The notes below the pieces were generated by a model. It made no database searches and was not told where the DNA came from. It worked only from the letters and a program-made list of their open reading frames with translations. A program made the translations under genes and the position numbers. A stretch of 9,099 nucleotides of DNA from Bordetella parapertussis. Its GTDB lineage: Bacteria > Pseudomonadota > Gammaproteobacteria > Burkholderiales > Burkholderiaceae_C. Below are positions 1 through 5,726 of this stretch, in pieces. The first letter of the stretch is position 1. Each line of letters opens with the position of its first letter. The DNA lies in assembly GCA_945871945.1 (NCBI GenBank), contig CAMBXY010000056.1, positions 1-9,099 on the forward strand. The letters are read 5' to 3'.

Positions 1-468
1 GCGCTTCAATCTCCCATGGGTAAATCAGCGCAAATGCATGGTCGTTTTCCGCTAGATCAAACGCGTGACAGAGCCATGGAGGTTATGGAGCTTTTGGGAT
101 TGCAGCACAAGGCTGATGTGGTCAGTGGCAATTTGTCACATGGCGATCAAAAGCTCCTCGATATAGCGCTGGCTTTGGTACTGCGGCCTAAAGTTTTGCT
201 GCTAGATGAGCCTGTGGCTGGTATGGGTCCTGAGGAGAGGACCCAAATGATTGACACGGTGTATTCGCTTTGGCAAAAAGGTGGACTCACCATCGTTTTA
301 ATTGAGCACGACATGGACGTTGTTTTTCGTATCGCCCAGCATATTTATGTTTTGTCCTACGGTAAGTTACTTGCGCAAGGTTCAGCCGAGCAAATCCGTA
401 GCAACCCCGATGTGATTGAGGCCTATTTAGGCACACCCAAAGAGCTTACCCATGAACGTCATGCTTGA
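1..468 (+). CDS. livG: ABC transporter ATP-binding protein, LivG type (5' end outside window)
   Basis: C-terminal part of a cytoplasmic ATPase of a HAAT (branched-chain-amino-acid class) ABC importer. The reading frame is open from base 1, so the gene starts upstream; the methionine codon at base 16 is internal. The Walker A motif lies outside the window. Visible are the ABC signature LSHGDQK (133-153), Walker B ending in LLLDEP with the catalytic Glu (Asp-Glu-Pro at 205-213), and the switch histidine in IEHDM (His at 307-309). The GMGPEE stretch after the D-loop and the closing IEAYLG element are typical of LivG. The stop overlaps the start of the LivF-type gene by 17 bp, so the two are co-translated in one operon whose permease and binding-protein genes probably lie upstream. 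Family assignment is firm. The substrate is not: HAAT systems also carry urea, amides and aromatic acids, and the symbol marks the family only. Confidence 0.9.
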   Translation, partial: ALQSPMGKSAQMHGRFPLDQTRDRAMEVMELLGLQHKADVVSGNLSHGDQKLLDIALALVLRPKVLLLDEPVAGMGPEERTQMIDTVYSLWQKGGLTIVLIEHDMDVVFRIAQHIYVLSYGKLLAQGSAEQIRSNPDVIEAYLGTPKELTHERHA

Positions 469-1165
469 TGTTGTTGGATTGGATGTCAAATACGCCAGCA
501 GTCAGGTTTTGTTTGGCCTGAAACTGCAAGTGCATCAAGGCGAAACTTTGGCGCTATTGGGACGCAACGGTGCAGGTAAAAGCACGAGCATGAAAGCCAT
601 TGCAGGTGTCATTGCAGCTTCTGCTGGCTCCATTCGTTTAAATGGAAAAAAAGATATTTCCGCCATGGCCTCTCACCTGATTGCCAGAGCCGGTATTGGC
701 TTTGTTCCTGAAGACAGGCAAATTTTTACCGGTTTGTCCGTTCAAGATAATTTGATCATTGGGGCTAAGCTTGGACCACAAGGTGAGCAGGTTTGGACGC
801 TTGAGCGGGTCTACGAGATGTTGCCCTTGTTGTATCCCCTTAGGCAACGCATGGGTGGTTTGCTGTCTGGTGGTGAGCAGCAAATGCTCACCATAGGTCG
901 GGCCTTGATGGGCAACCCAAGCTTGTTGCTTCTGGATGAACCCAGTGAGGGGCTGGCACCCATCATGGTTCAAAAAATTGGTGATTTGATTGAAAATTTG
1001 CGTCAACTTGGCACCACCATCGTGTTGGCAGAGCAGAACTTGCATTTTTGTTTAGGCCTGGCGGACCGAGCAGTGGTGATTGACAAGGGCTGCGACGTGT
1101 TCGTGGGAAGTATTGCCGAACTCAATGCCAATGCAGAGATCAAAAAGCGCTACTTGTCCGTCTGA
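452..1165 (+). CDS. livF: ABC transporter ATP-binding protein, LivF type
   Basis: Second ATPase subunit of the same HAAT-class importer. The 237 residues match the usual LivF length. Motifs in order: Walker A GRNGAGKST (37-45), Q-loop region VPEDRQIF (85-92), signature LSGGEQQ (138-144), Walker B LLLLDEP (158-164), and AEQN (193-196), where LivF proteins typically carry Gln instead of the switch His. All are intact, so it should be active as a heterodimer with the LivG-type subunit. The start at 452 overlaps livG by 17 bp and has only a weak purine stretch (AAAGAG, 439-444) ahead of it. The ATG at 461 would give a 234-residue protein with a more usual N-terminus (MLDVVGL) and an 8-bp overlap. 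Its stop lies 5 bp from the stop of the convergent monooxygenase gene, leaving no room for a separate terminator. The transported compound cannot be read from the ATPase. Confidence 0.92.
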   Translation: MNVMLDVVGLDVKYASSQVLFGLKLQVHQGETLALLGRNGAGKSTSMKAIAGVIAASAGSIRLNGKKDISAMASHLIARAGIGFVPEDRQIFTGLSVQDNLIIGAKLGPQGEQVWTLERVYEMLPLLYPLRQRMGGLLSGGEQQMLTIGRALMGNPSLLLLDEPSEGLAPIMVQKIGDLIENLRQLGTTIVLAEQNLHFCLGLADRAVVIDKGCDVFVGSIAELNANAEIKKRYLSV

Positions 1166-1170
1166 TGGGC

Positions 1171-2820
1171 TTACTCACGGCCCACAATAAAGCCAGCGTA
1201 GCCCTTGTTGACGACCTCTTCACAAGTTGTACGGTAGCGCAGAAATCCCCCAGGGTAGGGCATGAATACACGTGGTTTGCCAGGCACATTGGCACCTAAA
1301 TACCAAGAATGCTTGGCCTGTGGCAAAAGGGTTTCGTTGGCTGCTGCGTTGACAGTGGCAACCCAGTTTTCGCTGGCTTGTTGGCTGGCTTCAATGGAAT
1401 CGATTTTATTTTTTTGCAGATGCTCTATGCAGTTCGTGATCCATTCGACATGGTGCTCAATGGCCGGTGGCATATTGCATAAAACAGAAGGGCTACCCGG
1501 GCCGGTGATGGTGAACATATTGGGAAAGCCTGGCACCTGAAGACCCAGGTAATTGAGGGGGCCAGCCTGCCAAGTCTTTTGCAAGCTCACGCCATGTCGA
1601 CCTTGGATATCCATCTTCAACAAAGAGCCGGTCATGGCATCAAAGCCAGTGGCAAAAACGATGACATCTAAATTGTGTTCAGTCATACTGGTTTTGATGC
1701 CACCAGGGGTAATGCAATCTATGGGCGTCTCACGAAGGTTGACCAAATCTACGTGACTTAAATTGAAGGTTTCAAAATAACCGCTGTCTATAGGCGGGCG
1801 CTTGGCCGCAAAAGGATGGTCAATATCGCTGAGCTGCTCTGCTTTAACGGGGTCAGTGACAGTCTGGCGAATTTTGTTTCGAATGAAATCTGCTGCAGTT
1901 TGATTTGAATCTGCGTTCTGTAGCAAATCTTTGAAACTGGCGCGAAACTGCAAGCCGCCCTTAAGCCACGCTTCTTCGTAAATTTGGCGACGCTCATCTT
2001 CGCTGAAATCGAGAGCCAAACGTTCTGACAAACGAAAGGGGTGGGCGTTGGTATTGCTTGTCATCACTTCGCGAAAGTGATCGGCATTTTCCTTGGCATA
2101 ACGCTTGAAAGCATCGTCCAATGGCATGTTTCGAGCAGGAATGCTGTAGTTAGCTGTTCGCTGAAACACCGTTAAATGCTTGGCTTGTTCAGCAATCACC
2201 GGAATGGCTTGAATACCGGTGGAGCCCGTTCCGACGACGCCCACATTTTTACCCGTGAAATCCACACCTTCATGGGGCCACTCACCTGTATGAAACCACT
2301 GCCCAGAGAAAGAATCAAGCCCCGCAATATTTGGAATATTGGCAGAGGACAAACAACCCACAGCAGTGATGAAATACTTTGCAGAAAATGTTTGACCTGT
2401 ATCGGTGGTGATAAGCCACCGTTTGTCGGAGTCTGAAAAACGCGCGCTTTGCACTTTGGTGCCCAGAACAATATCAGGGCGTAAATCAAAACGGTCAGCC
2501 ACATGGTTGAGGTAGCGCAAAATTTCAGGCTGCTGTGGGTAACGCTCTGACCATTCCCATTCATTTAAAAGTTCTTTGGAAAAATAGTAAGCGTACGAGT
2601 GACTTTCAGAATCACAACGGGCTCCAGGGTATCGGTTCCAGTACCATGTGCCGCCCACCCCTTGTGCTGCATCAAGCACTTTGACTGACAAGCCCAGTTT
2701 GTCGCGTAAAAGGAGCAATTGGTAGAGACCAGAAAAGCCTGCGCCAACCACAACAGCGTCTAGCAAAACGGGAGAGGCGGGAGAGGCGGGAGAGGCGGGG
2801 GATAGGGGGGGAGCATTCAT
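1171..2820 (-). CDS. Type I Baeyer-Villiger monooxygenase (FAD/NADPH)
   Basis: Predicted flavoprotein that inserts one oxygen atom from O2 next to a ketone carbonyl, giving an ester or lactone, with NADPH as reductant. The 549 residues fit the cyclohexanone/phenylacetone monooxygenase class. Visible are the FAD-binding GAGFSG (26-31), the conserved GGTWYWNRYPGARCD region (56-70), the family fingerprint F-x-G-x3-H-T-x2-W-P (Phe171, Gly173, His177, Trp181, Pro182), the NADPH-binding GTGSTG (197-202), and ATGFD (390-394). No signal peptide or membrane segment is seen, so it is cytoplasmic. The first 18 residues are a Pro/Ala/Ser-rich tail outside the fold, encoded by a 9-bp tandem repeat and a run of seven C. 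No clear Shine-Dalgarno precedes the ATG. The gene stands alone: it converges with livF and diverges from the imino-acid reductase, and no esterase or alcohol dehydrogenase partner is visible. Substrate (cyclic, linear or aryl ketone) is unknown. Confidence 0.93.
   Translation of the reverse strand: MNAPPLSPASPASPASPVLLDAVVVGAGFSGLYQLLLLRDKLGLSVKVLDAAQGVGGTWYWNRYPGARCDSESHSYAYYFSKELLNEWEWSERYPQQPEILRYLNHVADRFDLRPDIVLGTKVQSARFSDSDKRWLITTDTGQTFSAKYFITAVGCLSSANIPNIAGLDSFSGQWFHTGEWPHEGVDFTGKNVGVVGTGSTGIQAIPVIAEQAKHLTVFQRTANYSIPARNMPLDDAFKRYAKENADHFREVMTSNTNAHPFRLSERLALDFSEDERRQIYEEAWLKGGLQFRASFKDLLQNADSNQTAADFIRNKIRQTVTDPVKAEQLSDIDHPFAAKRPPIDSGYFETFNLSHVDLVNLRETPIDCITPGGIKTSMTEHNLDVIVFATGFDAMTGSLLKMDIQGRHGVSLQKTWQAGPLNYLGLQVPGFPNMFTITGPGSPSVLCNMPPAIEHHVEWITNCIEHLQKNKIDSIEASQQASENWVATVNAAANETLLPQAKHSWYLGANVPGKPRVFMPYPGGFLRYRTTCEEVVNKGYAGFIVGRE
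2770..2796. repeat. Three perfect 9-bp tandem repeats (GGGAGAGGC)
   Basis: Three exact head-to-tail copies of GGGAGAGGC. Read on the minus strand they encode Ala-Ser-Pro three times near the N-terminus of the Baeyer-Villiger monooxygenase. A run of seven G follows at 2805-2811 (seven C in the coding strand, codons 3-6). Gain or loss of a 9-bp unit would keep the frame, while slippage in the homopolymer would break it. Confidence 0.9.
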
Positions 2821-2849
2821 TGGCTTGTATTTTGCCTGTGATTTATAAC
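2820..2849 (+). promoter_or_regulatory. Possible sigma70-type promoter for the reductase gene
   Basis: TTGGCT at 2820-2825 and TATAAC at 2844-2849 are separated by 18 bp, a fair match to -35 and -10 boxes. Transcription would begin near 2856 and leave a leader of about 40 bases before the ATG at 2895. The -35 box overlaps the monooxygenase start codon, so both divergent genes would have to share this short spacer. Pattern match only. Confidence 0.3.
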
Positions 2850-2894
2850 TTCAAACGAGTTACCCTTCAAAAGATGTACAAATGTAAAGACACG

Positions 2895-3857
2895 ATGAAA
2901 CTCGACCCTCAGCAGACGGCTGACGCTTTGCCCTACCTGTTGCTAGCGCAAGAGATAGAGCTTCTATTGGGAGACACCTCGGTCGTGGTGCCGAAGCGCT
3001 TGGTGCAGCGCTTGTCAGACCAAAGCAGTTTATTTGTCATGCCAGCGTCAGACGCGAGACTGGCCATCACCAAACTCATCACATGGGTAGCTGACAACCC
3101 CTCGCGTGGTTTGCCGGCTATTCAAGGTGAGGTCATGGTGTTTGATGTTCGTGACGGCAGGTGTTTGTACTTGCTCGATGGTCCCACTGTGACTGCGCAT
3201 AGAACGGCTGCGGTTTCTTTGCTTGCTGCGCAAAAGCTCGCCCCCAATCCTTCGGGTAAATTGTTGTTGGTGGGTGCAGGGGTTCAGGCACGGGCGCATT
3301 TACATGCGTTTGTTCAAGGTTTGGGTGTGAAGGAGGTCATGGTGGCCTCACGTACACAAGCCAGTGCGCAGATATTGGTGGACGAGGCTGTTGCCATGGG
3401 TTTGCAAGCAGAAATTGCTGAAAGCGCAGACGATGCCTTGGCAGATTGCAGTCTGGTGGTGACTGCTACCAGTGCCCAAGAAGTTGCTTTGCGCGCACGC
3501 CCACGGGAAGACGCATTTGTGTGCGCAATCGGTGCATTCACACCCACCATGGTGGAGTGGGCCGCCGATGTATGTACCTATATGGCTCAACACGGTCGAG
3601 TGTTTGTCGATACCCGCGACGCTGACCATGAAGCAGGTGACTTGTTGCAAGCAGGATTGGATGTGACTCAATTTCCCGCATTGCAAGCGCTGATAAGAGG
3701 CGAGGTTTCAGGGGCTTACGCCCAAAGTGGCCCCGTTTTTTTCAAAAGCTGTGGTTGGGCCGGTTGGGATTTGGCTGCCGCAAGGTGCGTGGTGCAACTA
3801 CCAGAGACTTACTGCTTGGAACCTTCCGAGAGCCTGCGGCCGATACCAACAGCATAA
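2895..3857 (+). CDS. Ornithine cyclodeaminase/mu-crystallin family reductase (probable delta1-pyrroline-2-carboxylate reductase)
   Basis: Probable cytoplasmic NAD(P)H-dependent reductase that converts a cyclic imine such as delta1-pyrroline- or piperideine-2-carboxylate to L-proline or L-pipecolate; the exact substrate is inferred from family resemblance. From the ATG at 2895 it has 320 residues, normal for the family. Seen: ITKL with Lys60 in the place of the substrate-binding Lys, GLPAIQGEV (72-80), AHRTAA (101-106), the dinucleotide-binding GAGVQA (127-132) at the start of the Rossmann domain, and the late HEAGDL (245-250). The frame stays open upstream to a TTG at 2820, and another ATG lies at 2874. 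I prefer 2895 because its N-terminus (MKLDPQQTADALPY) resembles relatives and the upstream codons look like leader sequence. The last roughly 17 residues (from Leu302) pass the usual family end and run into the 3' end of the opposing catalase-like gene, overlapping it by 49 bp. A true ornithine cyclodeaminase is the main alternative. Confidence 0.85.
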   Translation: MKLDPQQTADALPYLLLAQEIELLLGDTSVVVPKRLVQRLSDQSSLFVMPASDARLAITKLITWVADNPSRGLPAIQGEVMVFDVRDGRCLYLLDGPTVTAHRTAAVSLLAAQKLAPNPSGKLLLVGAGVQARAHLHAFVQGLGVKEVMVASRTQASAQILVDEAVAMGLQAEIAESADDALADCSLVVTATSAQEVALRARPREDAFVCAIGAFTPTMVEWAADVCTYMAQHGRVFVDTRDADHEAGDLLQAGLDVTQFPALQALIRGEVSGAYAQSGPVFFKSCGWAGWDLAAARCVVQLPETYCLEPSESLRPIPTA

Positions 3858-4825
3858 GGCGCTGCTCTTGCAGCAAGCATAGGATCATTGGAGGGTTCTA
3901 CGCCCTTTGGTAAGACGGTAGGTATAAACGTAATGTCCCTACAGGCGCCTGCCGAATCTTCAGACACTGCTGTCACTTTCAAGCTGCCAAGGGTTACTTT
4001 GCGACGGCTTTCGGGCAAGGGCACAGTGGCACTGTCGAGCTTGTCACCAGGTTCTGCCAATTGAAGGTTGAAATTGAAAGTTGCTTGGCCATCCTTGACG
4101 CGTTGACGAAGCTCGTCGAACAGGAAAGTGGTTCCTTTCGCCTTGGCCTCTTCATCGCTCAAACCCATCACGCCGGAGACAGGCTCGAAAATCCATTTGC
4201 CAAACTGCTTCTCACCCTTGCTGTTGACAAACGCAAAGGCATTCACGCCCCAGTAATTGACCGAGGCAAAGCTGGCCGGCACGGGTTGGCTTGCAAAGTA
4301 TTTCCCTTGTAGCAACACTTCAGGGTTGGCCTCGGCAAAGGCTTTGACCTTTTCGGGATTGGGCGCTTTGGTTGAAGGGTCTGGCGTGAGCGACTCTAAT
4401 CGGCCGAGCAACTGCGCGGGTGTTGATGATCCAAACACAGGCGCGGAAATATTTCCCATTTGCCATGTTTCACCGTTGGGTAGGTTGAACTGCAGCGCCA
4501 TATTGCGTTGACTCTTTGCATTGTCTACAGCTTTTGGGTTGCCTCCGCCCACAGAAAAGCGAACGATCACAGGTATTTTTTGGCCACTGAATGCGGAGGC
4601 AGATGACAGGTTGCGACCATCTGTGCTGCCAACAAACTCGCCGGTTGCACATATTCCCTTGGCACCCGAGCGTCGGTATCCTTCAAATTTCCCGCCGGCT
4701 GCCTCAAAAGAATCCACCATTTTTACAGGGTCAACAGTTTCTGCGCTGAGGGCAGTTGCCGTGATGAGGTTGCTTAAGGTGAAAACAGCCAGAGCGGAGA
4801 GTTTTGAGCGGGAATTGGTTGGCAT
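3809..4825 (-). CDS. Exported catalase-family (heme) peroxidase lacking the distal His
   Basis: Small single-domain member of the heme-catalase fold (SrpA-like catalase-related peroxidases), 338 residues against about 480 or more for classical catalases. Residues 1-28 form a Sec signal peptide (basic start, hydrophobic core, ALSA then ETVD), so it should act in the periplasm on peroxides. Family hallmarks: VIVRFSVGGGNP (87-97), ALQFNLPNGE (110-119), SVNYWGVNAF (188-197), and ARAAPYAVGIGRR (319-331), whose Tyr324 is the expected heme-iron ligand. The distal catalytic His is normally found in a (N/A)HAKG motif, but here the segment reads RRSGAKG (51-57) with Gly54 (codon GGT) in its place. Catalase or peroxidase activity by the standard mechanism is therefore doubtful. 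Cys59 and Cys295 could pair in the periplasm. The gene converges with the imino-acid reductase, overlapping it by 49 bp, and diverges from the SUMF1-like gene across 178 bp. No clear Shine-Dalgarno is visible. Confidence 0.87.
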   Translation of the reverse strand: MPTNSRSKLSALAVFTLSNLITATALSAETVDPVKMVDSFEAAGGKFEGYRRSGAKGICATGEFVGSTDGRNLSSASAFSGQKIPVIVRFSVGGGNPKAVDNAKSQRNMALQFNLPNGETWQMGNISAPVFGSSTPAQLLGRLESLTPDPSTKAPNPEKVKAFAEANPEVLLQGKYFASQPVPASFASVNYWGVNAFAFVNSKGEKQFGKWIFEPVSGVMGLSDEEAKAKGTTFLFDELRQRVKDGQATFNFNLQLAEPGDKLDSATVPLPESRRKVTLGSLKVTAVSEDSAGACRDITFIPTVLPKGVEPSNDPMLAARAAPYAVGIGRRLSEGSKQ

Positions 4826-4927
4826 GATGAATATTTAAATTGAAAACCATTACTGTATATTGAAAAAACCAAAACCAATGAAGCGAATGAGAAACCCCAG
4901 CCATTCAGGTGCTAATTAAATCTGGCT

Positions 4928-4936
4928 TGGTATATT
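4928..4936 (+). promoter_or_regulatory. Possible extended -10 promoter for the SUMF1-like/gltS pair
   Basis: TGGTATATT fits the extended -10 pattern TG-n-TATAAT with one mismatch. The start of transcription would fall near 4943, about 60 bases before the ATG at 5004. No convincing -35 box lies upstream, which is common for extended -10 promoters. Pattern match only. Confidence 0.35.
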
Positions 4937-4963
4937 CCCAGTCTCAAAGAGTGTGTTGGGAAT
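4934..4963. promoter_or_regulatory. Operator-like inverted repeat (ATTCCCA-N16-TGGGAAT)
   Basis: Perfect 7-bp arms at 4934-4940 and 4957-4963, with centres 23 bp apart, close to two helical turns. The left arm overlaps the possible -10 element and the right arm falls just past the expected transcription start, a classic position for a dimeric repressor site. The spacer is long for an RNA hairpin and no T-run follows, so a protein-binding site is likelier than a terminator. The regulator is unknown, and a chance occurrence is possible. Confidence 0.4.
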
Positions 4964-5003
4964 CCTTTAGCTAATAATTTTTAATTAAATAGGCAAGCTG
5001 TGT

Positions 5004-5726
5004 ATGAGAATTTATTTGTTTGTTCTGCTAATGGTTTTGACTAATCTGAGCTGGGGATTTGCTGATTGTTCTGTGTGTCCCGAAATGACAACTTTAAAGT
5101 CAGGAACTTTTTACATGGGTAGCTCGGATGAAAAACCTCGTCATTCAGTCAATATCAAAGCATTTGCAATAGGCAAGTTTGAAGTTACTCAGTCTGAGTG
5201 GCACTCACTCATGGGCTCTGACCCAAGTTTGAATAAAGGTTTAACGCACCCTGTTGAGAATATTTCATGGAATGATGCACAACTCTATACCCAAAAGCTT
5301 AGCCAAAAAACAGGCAAAAAATACAGATTACCCTCTGAAGCAGAATGGGAGTATGCAGCCCGTGCTGGCAGCACCACCATATACCCATGGGGAGATGCTG
5401 TTAGCCAAATGGATGATCACGCTTGGTCAAATAACAATGCCAACAACACCAACACTGTCGGCTTAAAAAAACCAAATCAATTTGGTCTTCATGACATGAT
5501 TGGAAACATCGCTGAATGGACAGAGGACTGCTGGCAAAGCACTTACCTGAATGCGCCAGCCGATGGGAGTGCCTGGCTGAGTGGAAACTGCTCTTTGCGT
5601 GTTTTGCGCGGTGGATCTTGGGGGGACAGCCCTCAGAATTTACAAACCACTGTTCGAGATGGAACCCACCCAAGCTACTATCGTTTTAGCAGCAGCGGTT
5701 TTCGTGTTGCCAAGGATCTTGAATGA
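5004..5726 (+). CDS. Exported SUMF1/FGE-sulfatase-domain protein without FGE catalytic cysteines
   Basis: 240 residues made of a signal peptide (about 1-20, GFA then DCSVC) and one FGE-sulfatase (formylglycine-generating enzyme fold) domain. Family marks: CPEM (25-28), SGTFYMGS (33-40), FEVTQSEW (59-66), PVENISWNDA (83-92), YRLPSEAEWEYAARAG (107-122), FGLHDMIGNIAEWTED (160-175), RVLRGGSW (199-206) and the final GFRVAKD. True formylglycine-generating enzymes carry two copper-binding Cys shortly after RGGSW; here that stretch (GDSPQNLQTTVRDG) has none, so sulfatase activation is unlikely. The four Cys of the mature part form two groups: Cys22-x2-Cys25 at its N-terminus, and Cys176 with Cys196, plausible disulfides. 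No lipobox is present. The role is unknown; non-catalytic or differently catalytic relatives exist (EgtB, PvdO types). The stop overlaps the gltS start by 4 bp (ATGA), so the two are translationally coupled. AT-rich sequence and a weak AGG (4991-4993) precede the start. Confidence 0.88.
   Translation: MRIYLFVLLMVLTNLSWGFADCSVCPEMTTLKSGTFYMGSSDEKPRHSVNIKAFAIGKFEVTQSEWHSLMGSDPSLNKGLTHPVENISWNDAQLYTQKLSQKTGKKYRLPSEAEWEYAARAGSTTIYPWGDAVSQMDDHAWSNNNANNTNTVGLKKPNQFGLHDMIGNIAEWTEDCWQSTYLNAPADGSAWLSGNCSLRVLRGGSWGDSPQNLQTTVRDGTHPSYYRFSSSGFRVAKDLE
5712..5716 (+). promoter_or_regulatory. Ribosome binding site of gltS inside the preceding gene
   Basis: AAGGA lies 6 bases before the ATG at 5723, within the last codons of the SUMF1-like gene. 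Together with the ATGA stop/start overlap it supports this start and translational coupling of the two genes. Confidence 0.65.

Larger units (their letters stand above)
4826..5003. other. Divergent AT-rich intergenic region (178 bp)
   Basis: This is the largest gap between genes in the window, and it must carry the promoters of both the catalase-like gene (leftward) and the SUMF1-like/GltS pair (rightward). Contents: two direct copies of ATTGAAAA at 4839-4846 and 4859-4866, exactly 20 bp apart (two helical turns), in the part nearest the catalase-like gene; and a possible extended -10 element and a 7-bp inverted repeat nearer the other side. On the minus strand TATACA (4854-4859) could be a -10, but its -35 is poor. 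No small ORF or RNA gene is apparent. Confidence 0.7.

Noticed and set aside
638..1045. Open frame of 135 codons antisense to livF
   Set aside because: It lies wholly inside a well-conserved gene on the other strand, shows no recognisable domain and has no start context; it is a shadow frame.
2196..2564. Second open frame inside the monooxygenase gene
   Set aside because: It is on the same strand as the real gene in a shifted frame, with no family resemblance; the conserved flavoprotein motifs are all in the main frame.
2820..2894. N-terminal extension of the reductase from the TTG at 2820 or the ATG at 2874
   Set aside because: The frame is open, but the extra residues do not resemble the family, the TTG overlaps the divergent monooxygenase start and the likely promoter, and the ATG at 2895 gives the normal length and N-terminus.
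3861..3874. Small hairpin GCTGC-TCTT-GCAGC just after the reductase stop
   Set aside because: Only a 5-bp stem without a T-run on either side, and it lies inside the catalase-like coding region; not enough for a terminator.
4826..5003. Small RNA, riboswitch or small ORF in the divergent intergenic region
   Set aside because: No convincing stem-loop with a T-run, no riboswitch-like conserved core and no ORF with a ribosome binding site was seen.
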